Assembly: GCA_964441445.1 (NCBI GenBank)
Contig: CAYTYO010000001.1
Location: 1 to 51,708 of the forward strand
Length of the DNA stretch: 51,708 bases
Source of the DNA: XYB1-FULL-44-23 sp964441445
GTDB taxonomy: Bacteria > Patescibacteriota > Microgenomatia > CAZETR01 > Amesbacteraceae
Reading direction: 5' to 3'
Shown here: piece after piece, positions 17,572 to 25,932 of the stretch
Layout of the letters: each line of letters opens with the position of its first letter
Numbering within the stretch: position 1 is the stretch's first letter
The notes under the pieces: model-generated
Seen by the model: the letters and a program-made list of their open reading frames with translations, nothing else
What the model was told of the DNA's origin: nothing
The model's database searches: none
Program-made: the position numbers and the translations under genes

Positions 17572-17712
17572 TTAGACGCTGAGACGACGTCTACCCACTG
17601 AGCGGCGTCTTTTGAGGACGTTCTGGCCGGTGCGGGAAGACATGCGCTCTCGGAAACCGTGCTTACGGGCACGTTTAATTTTCTTGGGCTGATAGGTGTG
17701 TTTCATTGACAT
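17572..17712 (-). CDS. rpmH: 50S ribosomal protein L34
   Basis: 46 codons, read directly from the minus strand: MSMKHTYQPKKIKRARKHGF..., then RERMSSRTGQNVLKRRRS and a Gly-Arg-rich end RRRLSV. These are the hallmarks of L34. The second ATG (17706) gives the usual MKHTYQP start, but the -10 element is exactly 7 bases upstream of the first ATG and there is no Shine-Dalgarno sequence, favouring 17712. It heads the rpmH-rnpA-yidD-yidC-jag run, divergent from dnaA as in many bacteria. Confidence 0.92.
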   Translation of the reverse strand: MSMKHTYQPKKIKRARKHGFRERMSSRTGQNVLKRRRSVGRRRLSV

Positions 17713-17719
17713 GGGTGTG

Positions 17720-17725
17720 ATTATA
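17720..17725 (-). promoter_or_regulatory. rpmH operon -10 element (TATAAT)
   Basis: TATAAT on the minus strand (17725-17720) with 7 bases to the ATG at 17712. No good -35 box is visible. A leaderless mRNA is expected. Confidence 0.5.
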
Positions 17726-17774
17726 ACTTAAAAGGCAGGGGAGTGCACCAGGACCTGGTTTTAGTTGTTGGGAC

Positions 17775-17802
17775 TTGACTGGATGTGGATAACTGGTATA
17801 TA
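17775..17802 (+). promoter_or_regulatory. dnaA promoter with DnaA box in the spacer
   Basis: TTGACT (17775-17780), a 16-base spacer and TATATA (17797-17802) with an extended -10 TG at 17794-17795. The spacer contains TGTGGATAA (17784-17792), a perfect DnaA box in reverse orientation. DnaA binding there would cover the promoter, so autorepression is likely. AAAGGA (17812-17817) is a plausible ribosome-binding site 11 bases before the dnaA ATG. Confidence 0.65.
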
Positions 17803-17828
17803 TCGAGGTCTAAAGGACGATAAATAAT

Positions 17829-19211
17829 ATGGAATTAAAATCCGACATTAACATTGTAAAAACTTGGAACGGTGTGCTGTCATCGTTAAAAACAGAGGTA
17901 TCTGAAGGGTCTTTTAATACATACCTAAAAGGAACGCATCTGGTGGATATACAGGCTTCGGGGACAAAGTTAATTTGTGAGGTGGGATGTAATTCCACAT
18001 TTGTAAAAAACACTGTGGAACAGAGGTTTTCAGGATTAATTGCGAGAGAACTTACCAGAATTACAGAAAAGGACTGTGAAGTGGTGTTTAAGATTTCGGA
18101 ACGAAAAACTGAAGACGATGAATTGGCGGGCCCTTTGTTTGAAACCAAAAAAGAAGATCCCACGCGGGGATTTTTTAAGAAAGCAAATTTAAGAGAAGAT
18201 TTTTCTTTTGATGCATATGCAGTTTCCGGAAGTAACCAAATGGCTTACGCTGCGGCTCAGGCGGTTGCAAAAAAGCCGGGCGATACATACAACCCATTAT
18301 TTATTTACGGGGGTGTCGGGGTCGGAAAAACCCATTTGATGCAGGCAGTCGGCCACGAGGTATTAAAAAAAGGCGGAAGCGGAGTATTGTTTTGTACCGG
18401 AGAAGAATTTACCAACGATTTAGTTGAAGCCATTAGGTATAAATCGACTGAGAAGGTACGGGCCAAGTACCGTAAGTTGAAACTACTCATGATCGATGAC
18501 GTGCAATTTATAGCCGGAAAAACCACTGTTCAGGAAGAGTTCTTTCATACGTTTAATTCCATTCAAAGGGATGGAGGGCAAGTAATAATGACTTCAGATA
18601 AACCACCGGCGGAAATCCCCAAATTAGAAGAAAGACTAAAAAGCCGTTTCGGGGCCGGATTGATTGTGGATGTAGGGCCGGCGGATTTTGAGCTGAGAAC
18701 TGCCATACTATTAATTAAGGCTAAACAAAGAAATTTTGAGATGGCAATGGATACGGCACAGATGATTGCCGCGAATATCGAAGGGATAAGAGAATTGCAA
18801 GGTTTTTTGATAAAAGTAGAAACAGAAGAGAATGTTAAGGGCACGAAATTAACTAACGAAGAAATTAAACATTTGTTGAATGTGCCTACGTCTGAAAACG
18901 GAAGACCGCGGGTAATTACAGCCGCGGAAGTAATAAACGTGATTGGTTCCTTTTATGGAGTGGGGATATCGCAGCTTAAGGGAGAGAAAAGAACAAAATC
19001 GATAGCCTGGCCGAGACAAGTGCTGATGTATATATTGAGAACAGATCTGCGATTATCGCTTGATGATGTGGGAAGGTTGGTAGGAGGGCGAGACCACACC
19101 ACAGTAATGTATGCGACCGACAAAGTAAAAGCTCATTCTGAACAAAATCTGGAGTTTGCGGCCGAGCTGACCGAAATTAAAAGAAAAATATTTAACACGG
19201 TCGGAGCTTAG
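17829..19211 (+). CDS. dnaA: Chromosomal replication initiator DnaA
   Basis: 460 residues. Domain I occupies the first 80 or so residues, followed by a short domain II. The AAA+ domain III has Walker A GGVGVGKTHLMQ (about 160-171), Walker B LLMIDDVQF (about 218-226) and the box VII-like LKSRF region. Domain IV has the HTH signature GGRDHTTVMYATDKV (about 419-433) that reads the DnaA box. It binds the boxes around the gene and opens the origin. It is divergent from rpmH and followed by the oriC-like gap and dnaN. Confidence 0.97.
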   Translation: MELKSDINIVKTWNGVLSSLKTEVSEGSFNTYLKGTHLVDIQASGTKLICEVGCNSTFVKNTVEQRFSGLIARELTRITEKDCEVVFKISERKTEDDELAGPLFETKKEDPTRGFFKKANLREDFSFDAYAVSGSNQMAYAAAQAVAKKPGDTYNPLFIYGGVGVGKTHLMQAVGHEVLKKGGSGVLFCTGEEFTNDLVEAIRYKSTEKVRAKYRKLKLLMIDDVQFIAGKTTVQEEFFHTFNSIQRDGGQVIMTSDKPPAEIPKLEERLKSRFGAGLIVDVGPADFELRTAILLIKAKQRNFEMAMDTAQMIAANIEGIRELQGFLIKVETEENVKGTKLTNEEIKHLLNVPTSENGRPRVITAAEVINVIGSFYGVGISQLKGEKRTKSIAWPRQVLMYILRTDLRLSLDDVGRLVGGRDHTTVMYATDKVKAHSEQNLEFAAELTEIKRKIFNTVGA

Positions 19212-19487
19212 TATTATTAACAATAATGTGTTTTCCCTGGGGATAAGGGGTGAACCGTTTGTGAATATCTTGAATAACAATAAGGAAGAGTGTATAAACC
19301 TTGCCACTAGCAGTGGGCAGATTGTGGAGTGATGATAAAACTATCCACAATTAGGTGTATAAGTGGTTAGGCATCTTATTAAGATGAAGTAAACCCGAAA
19401 GCTGGGTTTGAAACTTAAAAGATGTTAACTTATCCACAGAGCCTACTACTTAAACGACTATATAATTGAAAGAAAGAATCGATAAAT
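19212..19487 (+). other. Probable oriC: AT-rich dnaA-dnaN intergenic region with DnaA boxes
   Basis: Contains TTATCCACA (19430-19438, perfect box), CTATCCACA (19341-19349, one mismatch) and TGGGGATAA (19238-19246, one mismatch in the reverse form). There are two TGTATAA elements (19291-19297, 19356-19362) and a 15-bp perfect palindrome CATCTTA-T-TAAGATG (19372-19386). A 6-bp hairpin AAACCC/GGGTTT spans 19391-19409. A TATAAT at 19461-19466 may be the dnaN -10. The position next to dnaA supports an origin; the unwinding element was not mapped. Confidence 0.65.
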
Positions 19488-20609
19488 ATGAAGGCAACCG
19501 TTTTACAGACAGATTTCAATAAATGGTTAAGTGTGGTGACAAGAGTTGTGCCAAGCAGGGGACAGTTGCCAGTTTTGGCGAACGTATTAATTGAAGCAGA
19601 AAAGGAGGGATTGGTGCTGTCGGCAACAAATTTGGAAATAGGCTTACGTGTACAGGTCGGAGGGAAGGTAATTGAACAAGGGGCTGTAACTGTTCCGGCT
19701 AAAAATTTCAGTGAATTTGTGAGTTCTTTGCCGTCCGGGAATGTTGATTTGGAGACAGACGGGGAGAAATTAAAAGTTGCAGGGGGAAAGTTGTCGGCAG
19801 TTTTTACCGGAATTGCAGCCACAGAATTTCCGGTCATATCCAGGTTGGAAAATGTTAAGGATGAGAAAAAGGTAATCAAACTGAAGAGAAAGATTATTGA
19901 GGAGATCTCCAAAGAGGTTGCTTACTGTGCCGCAATGGATGAGAGCAGACCGGTGTTGACAGGGGTGCTGTTTAACGTTGAAGGAACAGTAATGAAAGTG
20001 ACGGCCACGGATGGATTTAGATTAGGCCGAAAGACAATAAAACTGGATGAAGAAATTACAGGATTAGAGAAGGGGCTGATTTTACCTGCCAGGACATTAA
20101 CGGAAATGGCCAAGATACTAAGTGAAGGAAAAAAGGAGGAATTAGAGTTAGGACTAGTGGGAGAAAGCAATCAGGCGGTGCTGGGGTATGACAATGCAGA
20201 AATGGCCTCGAGAGTATTGGAAGGAAATTTTCCCGATATGGAGAAGATTGTACCGAAAGAGTGGAAAACCGAGGTGGTTGTGGACAGAGAAGAAATACTG
20301 CGTGCAGTGAGAGCGGTGGGAATTTTTGCCCGGGATAGCGCTAATGTGGTGAGATTTGTGGTGGAAGGAAACAAATTAGGAGTGGAGGCTAGCGCAGCAC
20401 AAACGGGAGAGAGTAAGGTTACAGTAGAAGCGGAAACAGAAGGTGAGGACGTTTCCATTGCGTTTAACTACAGATATGTTTTGGATTTTCTGGGGAGTAC
20501 GGAGGCGGAAAGAATAAGGTTGAGGATAAACGACAGTTTAACTGCAGGAGTATTCGGAATTGATAAAAGTGAGGAACTTATTCACCTAATAATGCCGGTG
20601 AGAGTCTAA
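19488..20609 (+). CDS. dnaN: DNA polymerase III beta subunit (sliding clamp)
   Basis: 373 residues, full length. It forms the dimeric ring that holds polymerase III on DNA. Family features: MKATVLQTDFNKWLSVVTRVVPSR...LPVLANVLIEAE, LSATNLEIGLRV, FPVISR, ATDGFRLGRKTIKL and the C-terminal HLIMPVRV that lines the partner-binding pocket. It lies downstream of dnaA across the oriC-like gap. Its stop overlaps the stop of the convergent gene by four bases. Confidence 0.96.
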   Translation: MKATVLQTDFNKWLSVVTRVVPSRGQLPVLANVLIEAEKEGLVLSATNLEIGLRVQVGGKVIEQGAVTVPAKNFSEFVSSLPSGNVDLETDGEKLKVAGGKLSAVFTGIAATEFPVISRLENVKDEKKVIKLKRKIIEEISKEVAYCAAMDESRPVLTGVLFNVEGTVMKVTATDGFRLGRKTIKLDEEITGLEKGLILPARTLTEMAKILSEGKKEELELGLVGESNQAVLGYDNAEMASRVLEGNFPDMEKIVPKEWKTEVVVDREEILRAVRAVGIFARDSANVVRFVVEGNKLGVEASAAQTGESKVTVEAETEGEDVSIAFNYRYVLDFLGSTEAERIRLRINDSLTAGVFGIDKSEELIHLIMPVRV

Positions 20610-21061
20610 GGGAGAGGATCTAAATAGTATACTTTAATAGTTGAAGGAACCTTAATTCTCTCCAGAGTGGTTTTTACTTCGGATTCCACATCTTTTTGAG
20701 TGAATCCAGTTTTGAGTCTGACGCGAATAGATTTTTTTTCAAAGTCATAAATCAACAAAAACCGGTCAGTAATTATGGGTAATTTAGTGAGAAAAGGCAT
20801 GTCATTTATTACCTTTGAAGTATAAGCACTTATTTCAAAGTCAATGGCGGCTTGCATCTTACCTTGTTCGATAATATTAGGTGAGAGGGCGGTTGTAGGA
20901 ATTACTTGAGAAGTGGGGGTGATAGTAGACGCGGGCGGATTTGTTTGAGGATTAGTTGTAGGAGTTTTTTCAGTTGTTATAGATATGGAAATAGCCATAA
21001 CAATTAAAATAATCACTAATGTGACGGCGTTTTTTTTTAAAAATGTTAGTATTTTTTTCAT
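20606..21061 (-). CDS. Small single-TM exported protein, unknown; end of T4SS block
   Basis: 151 residues. There is one N-terminal helix (about residues 10-28), then a Thr/Pro/Asn-rich linker, then a compact alpha/beta region (MQAAIDFEISAYTSKVINDMPFLTKLPIITDRFLLIYDFEKKSIRVRL...). I recognise no family. It overlaps the upstream CHAP-like gene by four bases (ATGA type), so it belongs to the T4SS operon and probably acts at the outer face of the membrane. Confidence 0.6.
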   Translation of the reverse strand: MKKILTFLKKNAVTLVIILIVMAISISITTEKTPTTNPQTNPPASTITPTSQVIPTTALSPNIIEQGKMQAAIDFEISAYTSKVINDMPFLTKLPIITDRFLLIYDFEKKSIRVRLKTGFTQKDVESEVKTTLERIKVPSTIKVYYLDPLP

Positions 21062-21915
21062 CGTGAGCCAAAACCTACAATTGATAAATCACCCCACCTG
21101 GCGCTAAGACCACTGATGGTATAGGCAGTACTTTTTAAACTGTTGTTTGATTCTACAGTGATGATGGCATCTCCGGGAAGTATTTGCCAAACCATGGCTA
21201 CATGGTCACCATTGCGGCCACGAGGACTACCGTCTCTGGCAATAATAATTGCGTCGCCCTGTTTAATACGCGAGGGATTGGCTAGAGCCTGGTTGATATC
21301 GACGTAACGGTTTTGGTTGACAAACCAGCTGCGCATACTAGGGGTGTAGATACAGTCTGGACATATAGATACGCCGGTTTCTGAGAAAGCCTTGATTGGC
21401 AGATACGTGCACCAGAATAAATTTTGACCACCAACTGGAGGGAAAGGGTTCGCTTGGAAGGCAGCCATATCAAACAACTCCGGATAATCGGGAGAGCGGT
21501 TCCAGAAACACCAAAAACCCCGGTATAGATTGTTAACAATGGTCCACGCACGGCTGCTGGTTGGGTCACCCGCAGAATTGGAGAAACTTAACGGTTCGTA
21601 ATCAGGGGTGCAACTGACGGGAGTTCCATCCCAGAGTGCAGTACGAAGCAGTCCCTGCGGTGTTACAAAGGCGGAGGCATTCATAATAAAAACGATGACA
21701 ACGAAGGTCATCCAAATAGTAAAACCTATGCCTGTGGCAATAGACACGATAACCATTAGATGAAAAAAATCTCTGGATATTGACTTTTTGAGCCCCAGAC
21801 CAAATCTTTCTGACGAAGACTTTTTTCCAAAAATTCCGGCTCCACCACCAAAAAGATCTTTGGTTTTTCCGAGAAAATTGCGAACAAAGGAAATTGGGGA
21901 TGTAATTTTTGCCAT
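21058..21915 (-). CDS. Membrane-anchored CHAP/NlpC-P60-like cysteine hydrolase of the T4SS locus
   Basis: 285 residues. A basic N-terminus and one long helix (about 53-80) are followed by an exterior domain. Residues FWCTYLP (Cys169), GDHVAMVW (His238) and VESNNS (Asn near 257) form the Cys-His-polar order of CHAP/NlpC-P60 peptidoglycan amidases and endopeptidases. A hydrolase at this place would do the wall-opening job of VirB1 in other T4SSs. The match is by motif order only and overall similarity is weak. Several further Cys residues could form disulfides. Four-base overlaps link it to both neighbours. Confidence 0.55.
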   Translation of the reverse strand: MAKITSPISFVRNFLGKTKDLFGGGAGIFGKKSSSERFGLGLKKSISRDFFHLMVIVSIATGIGFTIWMTFVVIVFIMNASAFVTPQGLLRTALWDGTPVSCTPDYEPLSFSNSAGDPTSSRAWTIVNNLYRGFWCFWNRSPDYPELFDMAAFQANPFPPVGGQNLFWCTYLPIKAFSETGVSICPDCIYTPSMRSWFVNQNRYVDINQALANPSRIKQGDAIIIARDGSPRGRNGDHVAMVWQILPGDAIITVESNNSLKSTAYTISGLSARWGDLSIVGFGSR

Positions 21916-22196
21916 CAGGAATTAATTTTTTCGAGAATTAATAAAGGAAGTTTAAGGAGGTGATCTTTTTCTTCCTGGTATTTATTGGCAAAATGCTCAT
22001 CTGACTCATGAACTTCAATCAGATGTCGGAGTTCTTGCGGGGATTTGGAGAGAATTTGGCTGGCCCAATTCCAAAGAGGGGCTGAGGCGGAGGAAAAACT
22101 TTCAAGCTCTTTGTTTTCGTTACAAATGGAGATGATGGAGTTTTCCAATTCACTGATGACCGACCGGTCTAAATATTCGGGGAACGAAAAATTCAT
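21915..22196 (-). CDS. Small acidic helical protein in the T4SS operon, unknown
   Basis: 93 residues, no signal or membrane segment, rich in Glu and Ser, probably all helical (ELENSIISICNENKELESFSSAS..., SPQELRHLIEVHESDEHFANKYQEEKDHLLKLPLLILEKI). It overlaps the virB4 gene by four bases and the next gene by one, so it is tightly coupled. A chaperone or regulator of the ATPase is possible, but this is only inference from position. Confidence 0.6.
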   Translation of the reverse strand: MNFSFPEYLDRSVISELENSIISICNENKELESFSSASAPLWNWASQILSKSPQELRHLIEVHESDEHFANKYQEEKDHLLKLPLLILEKINS

Positions 22197-24052
22197 TTTT
22201 GTTCGGCTTGAGCAACTAAGTGAGCCTTGATACCGGCTTCAACTTGTTTTTGGGCTAAGATTTCCGAGGGTTTGGTGGTGATCAATTTATGCTCGTCGGG
22301 TGAAGCGACAAATCTAACAGCAACATGATTATTACCAGCAAAGAATAAACCTTCGCCGACATTGGCACTGAGCAAAAGATGTTTTTCTCCTTCGGAGAGA
22401 TAAAAAACCTGAGTAATTTTGTCTACACCGGCAGGTGACTGTTTCATGAGAATTTGAATTGAAGAGTTGGTGACGATGGCTTTGCCGAAATCGGTGTTAA
22501 GAAAATCTTCCACATCCTGAGTGATGGTGGTTAGCCCGAGGAAATATTTGCGGGCACGTTTGGCGACACCGTAAAGAAAATTGGCAGAGTCGGGATAGCG
22601 CATGAGGTACCAGGCTTCATCAACCACAAGAATGCGTTTTTTGAGGTCACGGCGCATTTTGGTCCAAATGTAATCAAGGATTATAAATATTGCAATCGGT
22701 TTAAGAGAATCTTCAAGATCCCGGACAGAGAAGACGGTGAATTGGTTTTTTAACTGGACATTAGAGGGCTGATCAATGATGCCGGTAAAGCTGCCCTTGA
22801 CGAACCGCTCAATGCGATCGGCCAATGAAAGGGCCAATGGTTCCTCCATGCCGATGAAAGCCTTGTACAAGTCTTCCATGAGCGGAGGAGTGTTCTTTTG
22901 AGTTGATGGGTCGGGGGTAATGCCTTTCATTTTGTAAGCTAACCCCAGTGCCCGATCCAGAAGGGCTTCTTCTGTCGGGTTAAGGTCTCCCATGATGACT
23001 TTAAACATGGAGTGGAGAGATTGAATTTTGAGATTTAGTTCATTTTCTTCGGATGTTTCAGTGAGAAGAGATAAATCAAAAGGATTGATACGATTTTGGG
23101 AACTGTAGGCAAAATTAAGGTAGTCGCCACCCACGGCATCACAAAGAGTTTTATATTCGTTTTCAGGATCGATGACTATAACCTCAGTGCCGAACATAAG
23201 TGATCTGAGGATTTCCAACTTGACCGTATATGACTTCCCGGCACCGGCTTTGGCAAAGACTACAGTATTGGCATTTTCAAGGGTGAACCGGTCAAAGATC
23301 ACCAAACTGCCGTTGTGCTGGTTGATGCCGTATAAAATTCCTTCATTACTGGTAAGCTCTGACGAGGTGAAGGGAAACGTGGTAGCCAATGAGGTGGTAT
23401 CCATGTTTCGGGTAACCATAAGATGATCGACACAGGAGGGGAGAGTGTTTTTAAAGCCTTCAGCCTGTTGGAGAAGGGTTGGAGTGGCTTGAACCAGGAG
23501 GGCAGAAAGGGAACTGCTGACCTGTTTACTGGTGGTTTCCAGTTCTGACGGCGAGTCTGTGGGGATAGTGACATAGAGAGAGAACTGGAAAAACCGTTCG
23601 ATGCCTTTTACCAGGGAGTCTTGGAGAGTCATAGCGTCTTCCAATTTGGCCTGGGTGACTGGGTTTACGACCCGACCACGCTGAATATCAGTGGAGATTT
23701 CGGCACCCATTTCGGCGATTTTGCGGCGGAGATCATCCAAAGTACTTTTGCTTTCGACGGGATAGATGAACATGGAGATGCGAAGCGAGTGATCAAAATT
23801 GATAATCGGACCGAGCCAGTTGCTGGAAACAAACCGACGATTAATATTGGTAAAGAAGCTGCGGTAATAGCTGTCATTGATTTTTAAAACATTAAAATCC
23901 ACAGTTGCAGATTGCGGAGCGATAATGTCGCGGACAGTTTTGGCTTCTTTAAGTGTTTTTGTGGGCAAAATGCGGGAGTTGTCTACAGTAGCGGTTGGCT
24001 TAACCTGGGCTGGTTGAGAAGGTGTGGCGGCTTTGGATTTAAACAGCTTCAT
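22193..24052 (-). CDS. virB4: VirB4/TraC-family T4SS ATPase
   Basis: 619 residues, cytoplasmic face. The N-terminal 200 or so residues match the VirB4 N-domain (SYYRSFFTNINRRFVSSNWLGPIINFDHSLRISMFIYP). The C-terminal RecA-like motor has Walker A FAKAGAGKSYTVK (about 265-277), VIVIDPENEYKTL, and Walker B RILVVDEAWYLM (about 470-481) followed by RKYFLGLTTITQDVEDFL. It energises assembly of the pilus and substrate transfer. It sits in a run with PrgI/VirB3 and the VirB4-N-like protein, with four-base overlaps. Confidence 0.93.
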   Translation of the reverse strand: MKLFKSKAATPSQPAQVKPTATVDNSRILPTKTLKEAKTVRDIIAPQSATVDFNVLKINDSYYRSFFTNINRRFVSSNWLGPIINFDHSLRISMFIYPVESKSTLDDLRRKIAEMGAEISTDIQRGRVVNPVTQAKLEDAMTLQDSLVKGIERFFQFSLYVTIPTDSPSELETTSKQVSSSLSALLVQATPTLLQQAEGFKNTLPSCVDHLMVTRNMDTTSLATTFPFTSSELTSNEGILYGINQHNGSLVIFDRFTLENANTVVFAKAGAGKSYTVKLEILRSLMFGTEVIVIDPENEYKTLCDAVGGDYLNFAYSSQNRINPFDLSLLTETSEENELNLKIQSLHSMFKVIMGDLNPTEEALLDRALGLAYKMKGITPDPSTQKNTPPLMEDLYKAFIGMEEPLALSLADRIERFVKGSFTGIIDQPSNVQLKNQFTVFSVRDLEDSLKPIAIFIILDYIWTKMRRDLKKRILVVDEAWYLMRYPDSANFLYGVAKRARKYFLGLTTITQDVEDFLNTDFGKAIVTNSSIQILMKQSPAGVDKITQVFYLSEGEKHLLLSANVGEGLFFAGNNHVAVRFVASPDEHKLITTKPSEILAQKQVEAGIKAHLVAQAEQK

Positions 24053-24816
24053 GTTTTAGGGGTTGAAGGATTGATAACAGCTGAATTAACGGTGGAAGCA
24101 GCGGGTGGAGCTGCTGGTGTGGGGGAGGGAGGAGCTGAGGCCGGGGGTTGAGGGCTGGCGGAAATTGGCATGGCTTCTGTTCGGGGAAGAGAAACATGCG
24201 TACCAATAGAGTCGGGGTTGTAGGCATCGAAATAAAACTGGAGAATTTCCGGAGAAGTAAGCTGACGACCTTTAAGACCAATGCGGGTGAGCAAACGAAG
24301 CAAATGATCACGTTTGGGAGCAAGGTTAGTTGTAGCTCTGTCGATAATATATTCTTTGGGCAGGCGGGATTTGGCAGTTTGGCCACCTAGGGATTTAATA
24401 GAGGAAGAAATACCCAGCTCGAGAGAGCTGAAAGGAATAGAGATATAAAATTTCTTGTCAAGAACATTACCCTGGCGAACTATGGCTTTGACGAAATCCC
24501 GGTATTTGGTCATCTGATCTTTTACTTTAGGAGAAGTGATAGTAGCTAACTGAGCATCAATTTTGTCAATATAGCTCGAGATATCTTTGCGTTTACTGAC
24601 GACGACGATTTGGATGGAGAAGGTAAGGGAGTTGAGAAGTTGGGCATAGGAATAGATGGTTGCGTCCTGTTCTCGCTCGGATAAAAGGCCAAAATTTACG
24701 GCGTTGACGTCCAAGATCATGCAGGCTGAGCCATCGGAGAGGATGACAATATCATTGATGATGTCATCAACATCCAAAAGATCCTGAGTGCGAGGGGGGA
24801 AAGGATTTTTGCTCAT
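24049..24816 (-). CDS. VirB4-N/TraC-like T4SS protein without motor domain
   Basis: 255 residues, no membrane helix. The first 190 residues (LLDVDDIINDIVILSDGSACMILDVNAVNFGLLSEREQ... then SIQIVVVSKRKDISSYIDKI and FYISIPFSSLELG) resemble the N-terminal domain that VirB4/TraC proteins carry before the ATPase motor, but no P-loop is present. The last 60 residues are Pro/Ala/Ser-rich and likely disordered. It overlaps prgI and virB4 by four bases each. It may be a docking subunit between the membrane protein and the ATPase. Confidence 0.6.
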   Translation of the reverse strand: MSKNPFPPRTQDLLDVDDIINDIVILSDGSACMILDVNAVNFGLLSEREQDATIYSYAQLLNSLTFSIQIVVVSKRKDISSYIDKIDAQLATITSPKVKDQMTKYRDFVKAIVRQGNVLDKKFYISIPFSSLELGISSSIKSLGGQTAKSRLPKEYIIDRATTNLAPKRDHLLRLLTRIGLKGRQLTSPEILQFYFDAYNPDSIGTHVSLPRTEAMPISASPQPPASAPPSPTPAAPPAASTVNSAVINPSTPKT

Positions 24817-25847
24817 ACTTTTTTACCTTGAAGAATAACAGGCGGAACAATGTTACCTTTAACCTGAATTGAAACAGGGTCGAATTTAAGACCTTCCTTT
24901 TCAGCAAGAATATTGTAGGTTCCAGCCGGAAGCGGAATGGCGATTTGAAACTGACCTAATTTGTTGGTACGCAGGGCTCTGGCCGGAATGCCGGTATTAG
25001 TGTCAACTATTTCCACGGTGATCTGAGGCAGGGGTTGATTGGCGTCGTCGGTGATAAGTCCGGAAAGAATATTGGGGCTGGTAGGTGAAGAAATAAGAGA
25101 AGTAGTGGGGGCGGAGGGTGCTGAGACCAACGTGGAGGTTTGAGGAAGTTGGGAGGATTTGGTGTAGAGAGAAACAGAGGAAGTGGTGGGGGCTGTAGGC
25201 AGAGTGGGAGTTGGCTGGGAGATGGAGGAAGCAGGAGAAGGACTAGATGAAGCAGTATCGGACGGAGCGGAAGTGGCTACGGGTTGGCTATTAGGTGCGG
25301 ATGGCGGAGTTGTGGGAGCACCAAACACTTTGGATGTGGTAGTTTCTTTTCCAACAGGGACGGAACCTGAGCGGTGAAGTTTTGAGGCAATAAATTCTGA
25401 GAATGACGGGAGAACAATAGTGTGGGCAGGGGCGGGCTTGGCAGGAGGAGGTGGTGGGGCAGAAATTGGAGGAGAAGCTGATTTAGAGGCGGGAGGTGAA
25501 GCAGGAGAAGGGGCTGTAACGGGGGTAACAGGGGGAGGCGGAAGGACAGAATCGATAACAGCCTGAGGTATCCAGACAAATTCAGTGGGACTATAAATTG
25601 CTTTAACAAAAGCGCTGAGCCAGGAAGAGAAAGGACGACCGTTGATGGGGATGAAAGCCAAAAGAACACCGATTAAGACAGATAGCCCTGCCAGGGGATA
25701 TTTAACAACGGCGATAATTTCCAGTCTGAAAAACATGTAGCCGACGAGGATGCCTCCGGCCAACTGCAGGAATTGTTTTAAGGTCATGTCACCGACAAGA
25801 TGAAACTCGTAAGAAGAAATATTTTGAGGAACAGGATGATTTTCCAT
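24813..25847 (-). CDS. PrgI/VirB3-like membrane protein fused to Pro-rich linker and carboxypeptidase-regulatory-like domain
   Basis: 344 residues. Residues 1-95 are a PrgI-family module (SYEFHLVGDMTLKQFLQLAGGILVGYMFF... then INGRPFSSWLSAFVKAIYSPTEFVW) with two helices. Residues of about 96-265 are a low-complexity Pro/Ala/Ser linker. Residues of about 270-344 (LSGLITDDANQPLPQITVEIVDTNTG...GQFQIAIPLPAGTYNILAEKEG) have the carboxypeptidase-regulatory-like Ig fold. It is the first gene of the minus-strand T4SS block that contains virB4. PrgI is the VirB3 counterpart of Gram-positive conjugation systems. The appended adhesive-type domain is unusual. Confidence 0.78.
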   Translation of the reverse strand: MENHPVPQNISSYEFHLVGDMTLKQFLQLAGGILVGYMFFRLEIIAVVKYPLAGLSVLIGVLLAFIPINGRPFSSWLSAFVKAIYSPTEFVWIPQAVIDSVLPPPPVTPVTAPSPASPPASKSASPPISAPPPPPAKPAPAHTIVLPSFSEFIASKLHRSGSVPVGKETTTSKVFGAPTTPPSAPNSQPVATSAPSDTASSSPSPASSISQPTPTLPTAPTTSSVSLYTKSSQLPQTSTLVSAPSAPTTSLISSPTSPNILSGLITDDANQPLPQITVEIVDTNTGIPARALRTNKLGQFQIAIPLPAGTYNILAEKEGLKFDPVSIQVKGNIVPPVILQGKKV

Positions 25848-25932
25848 ATATAAACGGCTTGATTAATCCTAACGCATGAAGTGGCAAATGCAAGTTAATG
25901 TTTTCACAGAAATTTCCGAGTAAAATTAATGA

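Noticed and set aside
17568..17672. N-terminal extension of RnpA up to 17672
   Set aside because: The extra codons are rpmH read out of frame; the RnpA family starts near the ATG at 17567.
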